The notes under the pieces: generated by a model
Databases searched by the model: none
The model's input: the letters and a program-made list of their open reading frames with translations, nothing else
Told to the model about the DNA's origin: nothing
Shown here: in pieces, positions 5,285 to 10,922 of the stretch
How positions within the stretch are numbered: the first letter of the stretch is position 1
Layout: each line of letters opens with the position of its first letter
Made by a program: the position numbers and the translations under genes
Assembly (NCBI GenBank): GCA_947458305.1
Contig: CANGZO010000049.1
Coordinates: forward strand, 1-11,717
Direction: 5' to 3'
Source: Comamonadaceae bacterium
GTDB taxonomy: Bacteria > Pseudomonadota > Gammaproteobacteria > Burkholderiales > Burkholderiaceae_C
DNA: 11,717 bases

Positions 5285-7369
5285 TCACTTCGGATTCAGG
5301 TCAGCGCTGTAACGCTGCATCAAGGCTTGCTGAGCGCCGGGACCGGGTGCTGTTAACCCCACACGGTGGTATTGCCCGTCTGAAGACAGATCCCAAGCAT
5401 CTCGCCCATCGTGCAAGTAGGCAATCAGACATTCGTCAATGATCCGCTGGCGCAATGCCGGATCTTGCACCGGCCAAGCCAGTTCAATACGGCGTGTCAT
5501 GTTGCGGCTCATCCAGTCCGCGCTGGAAAGGTAAAGCGATTCTTCTTGGTCGGCACAAAAGTAAAACACCCGCGAGTGCTCCAAAAACCGGCCGATCACC
5601 GAGCGCACACGAATGTTTTCGCTCATACCCACCACCCCTGCAGGCAGCATGCAGGCTCCGCGCACAATCAGGTCAATCTTGGCGCCCTTTTGACCCGCTT
5701 CCAACAAAGCCTCAATCAAAGGCAAATCGGTCAAAGCATTCATCTTGATGACGATGCGGGCAAAAGCGCCACGGGCAGCAGCTTGCCCAACGGCCCTGAT
5801 GCGCGTCTGCATGTCGGCGTGCAAATGAAAGGGCGCCACCAACAAGCGCTTCATTTTGGGCAAACGACTCTGACTGGCCAAATGGCCAAACAGTTGGTCC
5901 ATGTCGGCTGTGATGGCGGCATCGGCTGTTAAGTAGCTGATGTCGGTGTACAGCGCTGCTGTGCGTCGGTTGTAGTTGCCAGTGGACAAATGTCCGTAGC
6001 GACGCAATGTGCGGCCTTCTCGGCGGGTGACCAAGAGCATCTTGGCGTGGGTCTTGAGCCCCACGATGCCATACACCACCTGGGCGCCAATGGCTTCAAG
6101 TTTTTCGGCCCAATTGATGTTGGCCTCTTCGTCAAAACGGGCTTTGAGTTCCACCACCGCAGTGACTTCTTTGCCCTTGCGCACCGCTTCACGCAACAAA
6201 TCCATCATGGTCGTGTCACTGCCCGCACGGTAGATGGTTTGCTTGATGGCCAAGACATTCGGGTCTTGCACGGCCTCTTTCAAAAAGGACAAAACACCAT
6301 CAAAGGTCTCAAAGGGTTGATGGATCATCACATCCCCCTGCTTGAGCCGGGCAAACACCGAACCGTGCTGGGGAAGATGCGCAGGAAAGCTGGCTTTGTA
6401 AGGTGGGAACAGGAGCTCAGGTGCATTGACCAGGTCAATCAACTGCATCAGGCGAACCAAATTGACGGGACCATTGACACGGAAAACAGCCGCCTCGGGC
6501 AACCGGAACTCTTTGCGCAAAAACTCCGCCAAACGTGGCGCGCAGTTGGAAGACACCTCCAGCCTGACGGCTTGACCATAGTTGCGGTGCTGCAGACCTT
6601 GGCGCAAGGCCATGCGCAAATTGGCTATTTCGTCCTCGTCGACTGACAATTCAGAGTGGCGTGTGACCCTGAACTGAGAGAACTGTCCAACCTCACGCCC
6701 CGGGAACAATTCCGACAAATGTGCACGGATCACGCTGGACAGCAACACATAGGCCGTACTGCTGCCGCAGACGCTTGCAGGTAAAGGAATCAAGCGTGAG
6801 AGAACGCGGGGCACCTTGACAATGGCGATTTCGTTGGACCGACCAAAGGCGTCTTTGCCCGACAACTGAACGATGAAATTCAAGGATTTGTTGGCGACCT
6901 GTGGAAACGGGTGCGCAGGATCCAAGCCGACGGGCAACAACAGGGGCTGAACTTCTCGGTGAAAGTAATTGCGCACCCATTGACGCTGTTCGGCGTTGCG
7001 CTCGCCGTGGGACAAGATGCGGAAACCCTTGCGCTCAAGGGCTGGCAGCAGATCGTCGTTGTACAAGGCGTATTGCCGAGACACCATGGCGTTGGTTTTG
7101 TCGGCAATTTCTTGCAGGCTTTGGGGGGTGTAGGGGCCAGACTTGAGGTCTTGCAAACAGCCCATGACATGGGGTTCGGCCCGAACCTCAAAAAATTCGT
7201 CCACGTTGGACGACACAATGCACAAATAACGCAAACGCTCCAGAACAGGCACTTCGGGTCTGTGCGCCCAATCGAGCACACGCTCGTTGAAAGCCAAGAT
7301 GCTCAGATCACGATCGAGCAAACCTGCGGGAAGCGCATCTGGAATGGGCAGTTTGGTGGAGTTGACCAT
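5285..7369 (-). CDS. ppk: Polyphosphate kinase 1
   Basis: 694 residues, full length for Ppk1. It reversibly transfers the gamma-phosphate of ATP to polyphosphate. N-terminal domain: LDRDLSILAFNERVLDWA at 18-35, then RYLCIVSSNVDEFFEVR at 47-63. The catalytic phospholipase-D-like half contains YRAGSDTTMM at 380-389, LKTHAKMLLVTRR at 438-450 (His441, equivalent to the autophosphorylated His435 of E. coli) and FLEHSRVFYF at 595-604 (His598, equivalent to His592). The ATG at 7369 is preceded by only a weak ribosome site (GAGAC). A Pho box with -10 lies just upstream, and sixA follows with a 5-base gap. ppx lies nearby but divergent in orientation, so synthesis and breakdown of polyphosphate can be set independently. 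Confidence 0.97.
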   Translation of the reverse strand: MVNSTKLPIPDALPAGLLDRDLSILAFNERVLDWAHRPEVPVLERLRYLCIVSSNVDEFFEVRAEPHVMGCLQDLKSGPYTPQSLQEIADKTNAMVSRQYALYNDDLLPALERKGFRILSHGERNAEQRQWVRNYFHREVQPLLLPVGLDPAHPFPQVANKSLNFIVQLSGKDAFGRSNEIAIVKVPRVLSRLIPLPASVCGSSTAYVLLSSVIRAHLSELFPGREVGQFSQFRVTRHSELSVDEDEIANLRMALRQGLQHRNYGQAVRLEVSSNCAPRLAEFLRKEFRLPEAAVFRVNGPVNLVRLMQLIDLVNAPELLFPPYKASFPAHLPQHGSVFARLKQGDVMIHQPFETFDGVLSFLKEAVQDPNVLAIKQTIYRAGSDTTMMDLLREAVRKGKEVTAVVELKARFDEEANINWAEKLEAIGAQVVYGIVGLKTHAKMLLVTRREGRTLRRYGHLSTGNYNRRTAALYTDISYLTADAAITADMDQLFGHLASQSRLPKMKRLLVAPFHLHADMQTRIRAVGQAAARGAFARIVIKMNALTDLPLIEALLEAGQKGAKIDLIVRGACMLPAGVVGMSENIRVRSVIGRFLEHSRVFYFCADQEESLYLSSADWMSRNMTRRIELAWPVQDPALRQRIIDECLIAYLHDGRDAWDLSSDGQYHRVGLTAPGPGAQQALMQRYSADLNPK

Positions 7370-7392
7370 GTTTGTCTCGTGAACTTCAAAAC

Positions 7393-7426
7393 ATTCTAAA
7401 AATTCAACGTGTCAGTTTGATGACAA
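7393..7426 (-). promoter_or_regulatory. PhoB-type promoter of ppk1-sixA
   Basis: Reading the minus strand, TTGTCAT (7426-7420), CAAA, CTGACAC (7415-7409) gives two heptamers at 11-bp period, 11 of 14 matching the Pho consensus. Exactly 10 bp further is a -10 TAGAAT (7398-7393). This is the standard layout of a PhoB-activated promoter in which the box replaces the -35. The predicted start of transcription is near 7386, giving a leader of about 17 nt before the ppk1 ATG. Confidence 0.75.
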
Positions 7427-7439
7427 CTCTGTGAGGCAG

Positions 7440-7455
7440 TGTGTGGCAGCTCACA
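7440..7455. promoter_or_regulatory. CRP-like palindrome upstream of the ppk1 promoter
   Basis: TGTGT-N6-TCACA, one mismatch from the CRP/FNR-family consensus TGTGA-N6-TCACA, lies within the larger perfect dyad TGTGTG-N6-CACACA (7440-7457). Its centre lies about 61 bp upstream of the predicted ppk1 start, a usual class I activator position. The absence of a T-run argues against a terminator for the olsB-like gene. The binding protein is unproven. The rest of the interval 7370-7544 holds no gene that I can support. Confidence 0.35.
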
Positions 7456-7544
7456 CATTGTGACCCTGACTGGTGAATTTTGAATAAAAGCAGGGTTTCT
7501 GACCGCGCCAAGCTTTGGTGACAAGTGTGGGCCTGCTGGTGCAG

Positions 7545-8390
7545 TCATTGGGCACCTGATGCAAAGTGTTTTTTGTACCGGGCTGGTAAATCTGCTGTGC
7601 GCATCATCATCGGCAAATCTGCGGTGTTGAAATCCGGGTCCCAGGCCGGAGCGCCCAAGACTTTGGCGCCCAATCGCAGGTAACCCTTGATGAGTGCAGG
7701 CGGCTCTATCGACAGGTGGTGGTCCAGTTGCTCGACCGGCAGCGCCAAGCGCGGGCGCACATGGAACTGGATGTCCGCCAAATGGGTGTGTCGCAATTGG
7801 TGCCAAATGCTGGCGGCCACATCGCCACTGACCACGCCGTTGTGCAGCATGGGAATGCTGGCACAGCCGATCATGGTGTCCAAGCGGTTTCGGACCATGA
7901 ATTCAAACAATGCGCCCCACAAGGCCATGATCACCCCACCATGGCGGTGGTCGACATGCACGCAACTGCGCCCCAACTCGACCATGCGGTTGCGCAAGCC
8001 GCGCAAACGTGTCAGGTCAAATTCGGTGTCGCTGTAGGTGCTGCCTGCTCGCTTGGCTTGTACTGGGGTCAACACCCGATAGGTACCAATCACTTGGCCT
8101 GTGGCCGTATCGCGCACCAAAAGGTGCTCGCAATAGTCATCGAACAAGTCGATGTCGTGGCCTTCGATGGTCTTGGGCAAACGTGCACCGAGCTCGGTAG
8201 CGAACACCGAATACCTCAAGCGCTGGGCTTCACGAACCTCGTCTTGATGCTGAGCCCAGCTGACCTCAATGGTGCTTTGCACGCGGTGAGGCAAGAGGTC
8301 AGCTTGCGCTTGATTTGATCTTGGATGAAGTGACCCCCTGGGCAACTGGACCGGCGACAAATCAAAAGTGGGATTTGGCAGTTCTTTCAT
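7545..8390 (-). CDS. olsB: OlsB-like GNAT N-acyltransferase (ornithine lipid synthesis; 'putative hemolysin' family)
   Basis: 281 residues. The protein aligns by eye to the COG3176/OlsB group: LRYSVFATELGARLP at 58-72, DDYCEHLLVRD at 84-94, GQVIGTYRVLTP at 98-109, VELGRSCVHVDHRHGGVIMALWGAL at 137-161 and PPALIKGYLRLGAKVLGAPAWDPDFNTADLPMM at 230-262. OlsB transfers a 3-hydroxyacyl chain from acyl carrier protein to ornithine, giving lyso-ornithine lipid; OlsA (not in the window) adds the second acyl chain. Ornithine lipids replace phospholipids in phosphate-starved cells, which fits the Pho box upstream. The ATG at 8390 has a strong AAGGAG site at 8404-8399. About 75 bp separate it from the PhnZ-like gene on the same strand, so both a private promoter and read-through are possible. 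The specific OlsB activity is less certain than the family. Confidence 0.78.
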   Translation of the reverse strand: MKELPNPTFDLSPVQLPRGSLHPRSNQAQADLLPHRVQSTIEVSWAQHQDEVREAQRLRYSVFATELGARLPKTIEGHDIDLFDDYCEHLLVRDTATGQVIGTYRVLTPVQAKRAGSTYSDTEFDLTRLRGLRNRMVELGRSCVHVDHRHGGVIMALWGALFEFMVRNRLDTMIGCASIPMLHNGVVSGDVAASIWHQLRHTHLADIQFHVRPRLALPVEQLDHHLSIEPPALIKGYLRLGAKVLGAPAWDPDFNTADLPMMMRTADLPARYKKHFASGAQ

Positions 8391-8441
8391 GGCACACGCT
8401 CCTTGTCATCAATGGCTTGATGGTGCGTGGCGAACGTGTCA

Positions 8442-8475
8442 ATCCAATGTCTTTGTCGTGAAAGTTACGTGACAC
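8442..8475 (-). promoter_or_regulatory. Candidate PhoB box upstream of the olsB-like gene
   Basis: Minus strand: GTGTCAC (8475-8469), GTAA, CTTTCAC (8464-8458), 10 of 14 matching the Pho consensus with the correct 11-bp period. Ten bases further is TTGGAT (8447-8442), a poor -10 (3 of 6). The box overlaps the last codons of the PhnZ-like gene. Predicted start near 8435, leader about 45 nt. It is the weakest match of the four, supported mainly by the function of the downstream gene and by its sister sites. Confidence 0.45.
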
Positions 8476-9031
8476 ACTGGTCTGCGACCGATTGCATCAA
8501 ACCCTCCAGCTGATCGAGCGCGTCTTGAGTCGTGATCTCAAACCAACCGTCTTTTTGGCTCAAGTCATCCCATACCCTGAGCTGAATGGCCTCGGCAAAA
8601 AATGTCTGCCGCTCAAATTCAGCGCACTCGTCTTCACTCAAGTGGCCGCCTTGGTGGGTCAAACTTTGCAAGCTTTGTGGCGATAGTTTTCGTGCGTAGC
8701 TGGCACGGGTGCTGACCAAGTACCGTTTGGCCATCACGTGCAATCGCACAGGCTCAGAAACGGCCAAACCAAACAAGGGCTCCAAAAGCCTTGAACCTAA
8801 ATCAGCATGGCCCTTGACGCCAGTGTCTGTCGTAGACGCACTTTGGTGCGCCCACAAATGGCCGATGTCGTGCAGCCAACTGGCCAACTGCAATTCCAAG
8901 CTGGCACCCGACTTTTCTGCCAAGCGGCCACACTGCCAAGCGTGCGCCAAATGGGTGACGCGCTCACCGGAATGAATGCGGTGAGAGGCCTGTTGGTAGA
9001 GAGCGATGATGTGTGCGCTGCTGAAATGCAT
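8465..9031 (-). CDS. PhnZ-like HD-domain mixed-valent diiron oxygenase (possible phosphonate oxygenase)
   Basis: 188 residues, one HD domain, no other domain. All six PhnZ iron ligands have counterparts at a nearly constant offset: His30 (AHAWQC), His54-Asp55 (WLHDIGH), His75 (KGHADLG), His98 (VRLHVMAKRYL) and Asp155 (LRVWDD). Substrate-pocket residues are also kept as far as I recall them: His58, Lys102, Ser120 and Arg152, plus the lid glutamate Glu23 in SGERVTHLAHA. The lid tyrosine of PhnZ (Tyr24) aligns with His20 here. PhnZ cleaves 2-amino-1-hydroxyethylphosphonate to glycine and phosphate after hydroxylation by PhnY; no phnY-like gene is in the window, so the substrate is open. It could act on another phosphonate or a related hydroxylated amine, or be a carbon-carbon-cleaving relative such as the inositol oxygenases. 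The ATG at 9031 has no clear ribosome site; a Pho-box promoter ends almost at the start codon. Confidence 0.82.
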   Translation of the reverse strand: MHFSSAHIIALYQQASHRIHSGERVTHLAHAWQCGRLAEKSGASLELQLASWLHDIGHLWAHQSASTTDTGVKGHADLGSRLLEPLFGLAVSEPVRLHVMAKRYLVSTRASYARKLSPQSLQSLTHQGGHLSEDECAEFERQTFFAEAIQLRVWDDLSQKDGWFEITTQDALDQLEGLMQSVADQCVT

Positions 9032-9037
9032 CGGCGC

Positions 9038-9071
9038 ATTCTGGGTCTTTCAGATGTCAAATGGATGACAG
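9038..9071 (-). promoter_or_regulatory. PhoB-type promoter of the PhnZ-like gene
   Basis: Minus strand: CTGTCAT (9071-9065, perfect heptamer), CCAT, TTGACAT (9060-9054), 12 of 14 matching the Pho consensus, the best box in the window. Ten bases further is a -10 CAGAAT (9043-9038, 4 of 6). The predicted start of transcription falls at or within a base or two of the A of the ATG at 9031, which would make the mRNA leaderless. It shares a 110-bp divergent interval with the ABM gene, for which no convincing promoter was seen. Confidence 0.7.
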
Positions 9072-9141
9072 ATGGCCCGGATGATTCTGGGTTTTATGCC
9101 ATCGACTTGCGGTAATGTGTGTTTTTTATCGAGGTGCATCC

Positions 9142-9444
9142 ATGATCTTAGAACTGGCAGATTTCCGCATCCATCCCGGGCAACAAGCCGCGTTTGAAAA
9201 AGCCATCGAACTGGGCCTGAGCACCGTGGCTTGCAAAGCCAAGGGTTACCGGGGTGCCAAGGTCAACCGTTGCATCGAAAACCCCGAGCGCTTTGTGCTG
9301 CAAATTTTCTGGGACAACTTGGAAGACCACACTGTGGGCTTTCGCGAGTCAGCCCTTTTTACCGAATGGCGCGCCATCGTCGGCCCATTCTTCGCGGCAC
9401 CGCCCCATGTTGAGCACTTTGAATTGACCTACGCCTCTGCTTGA
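9142..9444 (+). CDS. ABM-domain (antibiotic biosynthesis monooxygenase-like) protein
   Basis: 100 residues, a single ferredoxin-like alpha+beta domain of the ABM family. Supporting segments: MILELADFRIHPGQQAAFEKAI at the N terminus, GYRGAKVNRCIENPERFVLQIFWDNLEDHTVGFRES in the middle, and FTEWRAIVGPFFAAPPHVEHFEL at the end. These small dimeric proteins include quinol monooxygenases and haem-degrading enzymes, but most, including this subtype, have no assigned reaction. No haem-ligating or other catalytic signature is evident. The ATG at 9142 is chosen for the good GAGGTG ribosome site at 9131-9136; an upstream in-frame ATG at 9115 has none. It diverges from the PhnZ-like gene and ends 8 bp from the convergent marR-type gene, so it appears to be a single-gene unit. 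Confidence 0.82.
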   Translation: MILELADFRIHPGQQAAFEKAIELGLSTVACKAKGYRGAKVNRCIENPERFVLQIFWDNLEDHTVGFRESALFTEWRAIVGPFFAAPPHVEHFELTYASA

Positions 9445-9452
9445 GTGCATGC

Positions 9453-9896
9453 TCAGTCGGCTTGGTGCCCCTGGACTAAGCGCGACAAAAGCTGCACAAA
9501 CTGGCTTTGCTCTTGAGGGTTCAGCGGACTCAGGATTTTTTCTTGGATGCGCGCCACGTCGGACTGAACCAGGCCCAGCGCCTGCACACCGGCACGGGTG
9601 ACGACCAACAGTTTTCGCCTCCGATCGTTGGGGTCGGCTTGTCGAACCACCCAACCTTTGGCCTCCAGGCGTCCAATGACAGATCCCGATGTGGCCGGGT
9701 CAAATGCCACGCGCTTGGCCAAACTCACTTGGTCGATGCCGGGGCTGCCCAGCAAGGCATTCAAGATCGCAAACTGCACCGGTGTGATGTCAGCACTGCT
9801 GAGTTGCTCCGCGAATATGGACACGGCAATTTGTTGGGCACGCCGAATCAAATGTCCGGGGGTGGCCTGAAGATCGATACTTTTGACTTGGTTCAT
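9453..9896 (-). CDS. MarR-family transcriptional regulator
   Basis: 147 residues, standard MarR size. Dimerisation helices lie at about 12-35 and 105-143. The winged helix-turn-helix is at about 38-103: LTPVQ-type opening (ITPVQFAILNALL), recognition region VSLAKRVAFDPATSGSVIGRLEAKGWVVRQ, and wing ADPNDRRRKLLVVTRAG. The sequence style (PGHLIRRAQQIAVSIFAEQL) resembles NicR/HpaR-type regulators of aromatic acid catabolism, which are derepressed by the pathway substrate. It is transcribed divergently from the fumarylpyruvate-hydrolase-like gene across an 80-bp gap, so it probably controls that gene and itself. No good ribosome site precedes the ATG at 9896. The effector is unknown. Confidence 0.88.
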   Translation of the reverse strand: MNQVKSIDLQATPGHLIRRAQQIAVSIFAEQLSSADITPVQFAILNALLGSPGIDQVSLAKRVAFDPATSGSVIGRLEAKGWVVRQADPNDRRRKLLVVTRAGVQALGLVQSDVARIQEKILSPLNPQEQSQFVQLLSRLVQGHQAD

Positions 9897-9928
9897 AAGT
9901 TGCCGTGGTGACTTGGGGGCTGTTGTGT

Positions 9929-9968
9929 TTCAAAAGTTCGGATTAACATCAAATCTCCATTTTTTGAA
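9929..9968. promoter_or_regulatory. Inverted repeat in the divergent marR / hydrolase interval
   Basis: TTCAAAA at 9929-9935 and TTTTGAA at 9962-9968 are perfect 7-bp arms 26 bp apart in the AT-rich 80-bp gap between the divergent genes. A smaller dyad GATT-N7-AATC (9941-9955) sits between them. Either could be the MarR-type operator, but the outer arms are widely spaced and the right one overlaps the GAAGG ribosome site of the hydrolase. No clean -35/-10 pair was found. Confidence 0.25.
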
Positions 9969-9976
9969 GGCACGTC

Positions 9977-10672
9977 ATGAGCTTTGTGTTCCCACCCTCG
10001 CCCCTTGTTTCTGTCCCTGTTTTGGGCCAACCGGAGCGTTTTCCGGTTCACCGCATTTACTGTGTTGGACGTAATTATGAAGAGCACGCCAAAGAGATGG
10101 GCTTCACTGGCCGGGAGCCGCCTTTCTTTTTCCTCAAGCCCACCGACAGCCTGGTGGTGGTTGAAGCAGGCCAGACCGGCACGATGCCTTACCCGAGCTT
10201 GACCCAGAACCTGCACCACGAGATTGAACTGGTGGTGGCCATTGGCAAAGGCGGGCGCAACATCTCGGCCGCCGACTCGATCAAGCACATTTACGGTTAC
10301 GCCGTGGGCTTGGACATGACGCGCCGCGATCTGCAAAACGAGATGAAAAAGCAAGGTCGCCCTTGGTGCATTGGCAAGGCATTTGACCACTCGGGCCCCA
10401 TCGGCCCCATCACTCCGATTGGCCAAACAAACGACATCAACAACGCAGAAATCAGCCTGCAAGTCAATGGCGCTGACCGCCAGCGCAGCAACATCTCCAA
10501 GCTCATTTGGAACGTGGCCGAAACCATCGAGCACCTGTCCGCTGCTTGGGAACTGCAGCCCGGCGACCTGATTTACACCGGCACGCCCGAAGGCGTGGCG
10601 GCTGTCGTGTCGGGTGACACCTTGGTCGGTGAGGTGGCGGGTCTGGGCCGTTTGCAAGTGCAAATCCGCTGA
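9977..10672 (+). CDS. nagK: Fumarylpyruvate hydrolase-like enzyme (FAH superfamily, NagK type)
   Basis: 231 residues, the short single-domain form of the fumarylacetoacetate hydrolase fold. FPVHRIYCVGRNYEEHAKEM at 22-41 opens the domain. The metal-binding acids are Glu82 and Glu84 in HHEIELVVAIG and Asp113 in YAVGLDMTRRDLQ. GKAFDHSGPIGP at 133-144 and LIYTGTPEGV at 198-207 are further family blocks. NagK hydrolyses fumarylpyruvate to fumarate and pyruvate, the last step of gentisate degradation; related enzymes act on maleylpyruvate, acylpyruvates or oxaloacetate, so the exact substrate is uncertain. The ATG at 9977 has a good GAAGG site at 9966-9970. A MarR regulator is divergent upstream and a TRAP receptor lies downstream, which suggests uptake and breakdown of an organic acid. 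Gentisate dioxygenase and maleylpyruvate isomerase are not in the window. Confidence 0.83.
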   Translation: MSFVFPPSPLVSVPVLGQPERFPVHRIYCVGRNYEEHAKEMGFTGREPPFFFLKPTDSLVVVEAGQTGTMPYPSLTQNLHHEIELVVAIGKGGRNISAADSIKHIYGYAVGLDMTRRDLQNEMKKQGRPWCIGKAFDHSGPIGPITPIGQTNDINNAEISLQVNGADRQRSNISKLIWNVAETIEHLSAAWELQPGDLIYTGTPEGVAAVVSGDTLVGEVAGLGRLQVQIR

Positions 10673-10678
10673 GAAGCC

Positions 10679-10701
10679 TGGTGGAACCGATCGATCCACC
10701 A
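10679..10701 (+). terminator. Stem-loop after the hydrolase gene (possible terminator)
   Basis: TGGTGGA (10679-10685) and TCCACCA (10695-10701) form a perfect 7-bp stem with a 9-nt loop, starting 7 bases after the stop codon. There is no T-run, so it is not a canonical intrinsic terminator. It may instead slow or protect the 3' end, or be a protein site. Confidence 0.35.
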
Positions 10702-10781
10702 TGGGTATCTACCGCTTGCCGAATGAAAAAAAGTGCAAGAAATTCAAATGAAAAAGGATTTTCTCTTATCATTTTTGATTT

Positions 10782-10813
10782 TTGATGCAACATAATGCAT
10801 ATTCACCTACAAT
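10782..10813 (+). promoter_or_regulatory. Candidate promoter and dyad upstream of dctP
   Basis: A good -10 TACAAT lies at 10808-10813. The only -35-like element, TTGATG at 10782-10787, is 20 bp away, longer than usual. The dyad ATGCA-N6-TGCAT (10785-10800) covers the -35 region and could be an operator. The whole stretch 10720-10815 is very AT-rich compared with its surroundings. Confidence 0.35.
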
Positions 10814-10864
10814 AGGACGCGTTCTCCGGTTGAACGGATCACGCGATGGATATTTGGATTGATT

Positions 10865-10884
10865 AACCGACCGCGCGGTTGGTT
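10865..10884 (+). promoter_or_regulatory. GC-rich near-perfect palindrome in the dctP leader
   Basis: A 20-bp dyad with outer arms AACC/GGTT and core ACCGCGCGGT; 9 of 10 base pairs are complementary and the tenth is G-T. As RNA it would form an 8-bp stem with a GCGC loop, followed after a few bases by a T-rich run at 10883-10899. It ends 38 bp before the dctP start, inside the leader if transcription begins near 10820. It could be a weak terminator/attenuator or an operator. The remainder of the 250-bp interval 10673-10922 shows no gene. Confidence 0.45.
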
Positions 10885-10922
10885 TATGATTTTGTTTTTC
10901 AAACCATGATGGAGACAAGTCG

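Noticed and set aside
5280..5288. GTG start for sixA overlapping the ppk1 stop
   Set aside because: Possible, but the ATG three codons later yields the typical MDLIIWRH opening and has an AAGTGAG-like ribosome site at a suitable distance.
8222..8260. 8-bp inverted repeat GCTGGGCT / AGCCCAGC inside the olsB-like gene
   Set aside because: Arms of this length with a 23-base loop are expected by chance in a GC-rich window and the site is in a coding region without other signals.
9442..9455. TGAG / CTCA dyad at the convergent ABM and marR stop codons
   Set aside because: It is formed by the two TGA stop codons and their neighbours; the stem is too short and no T-run follows on either strand.
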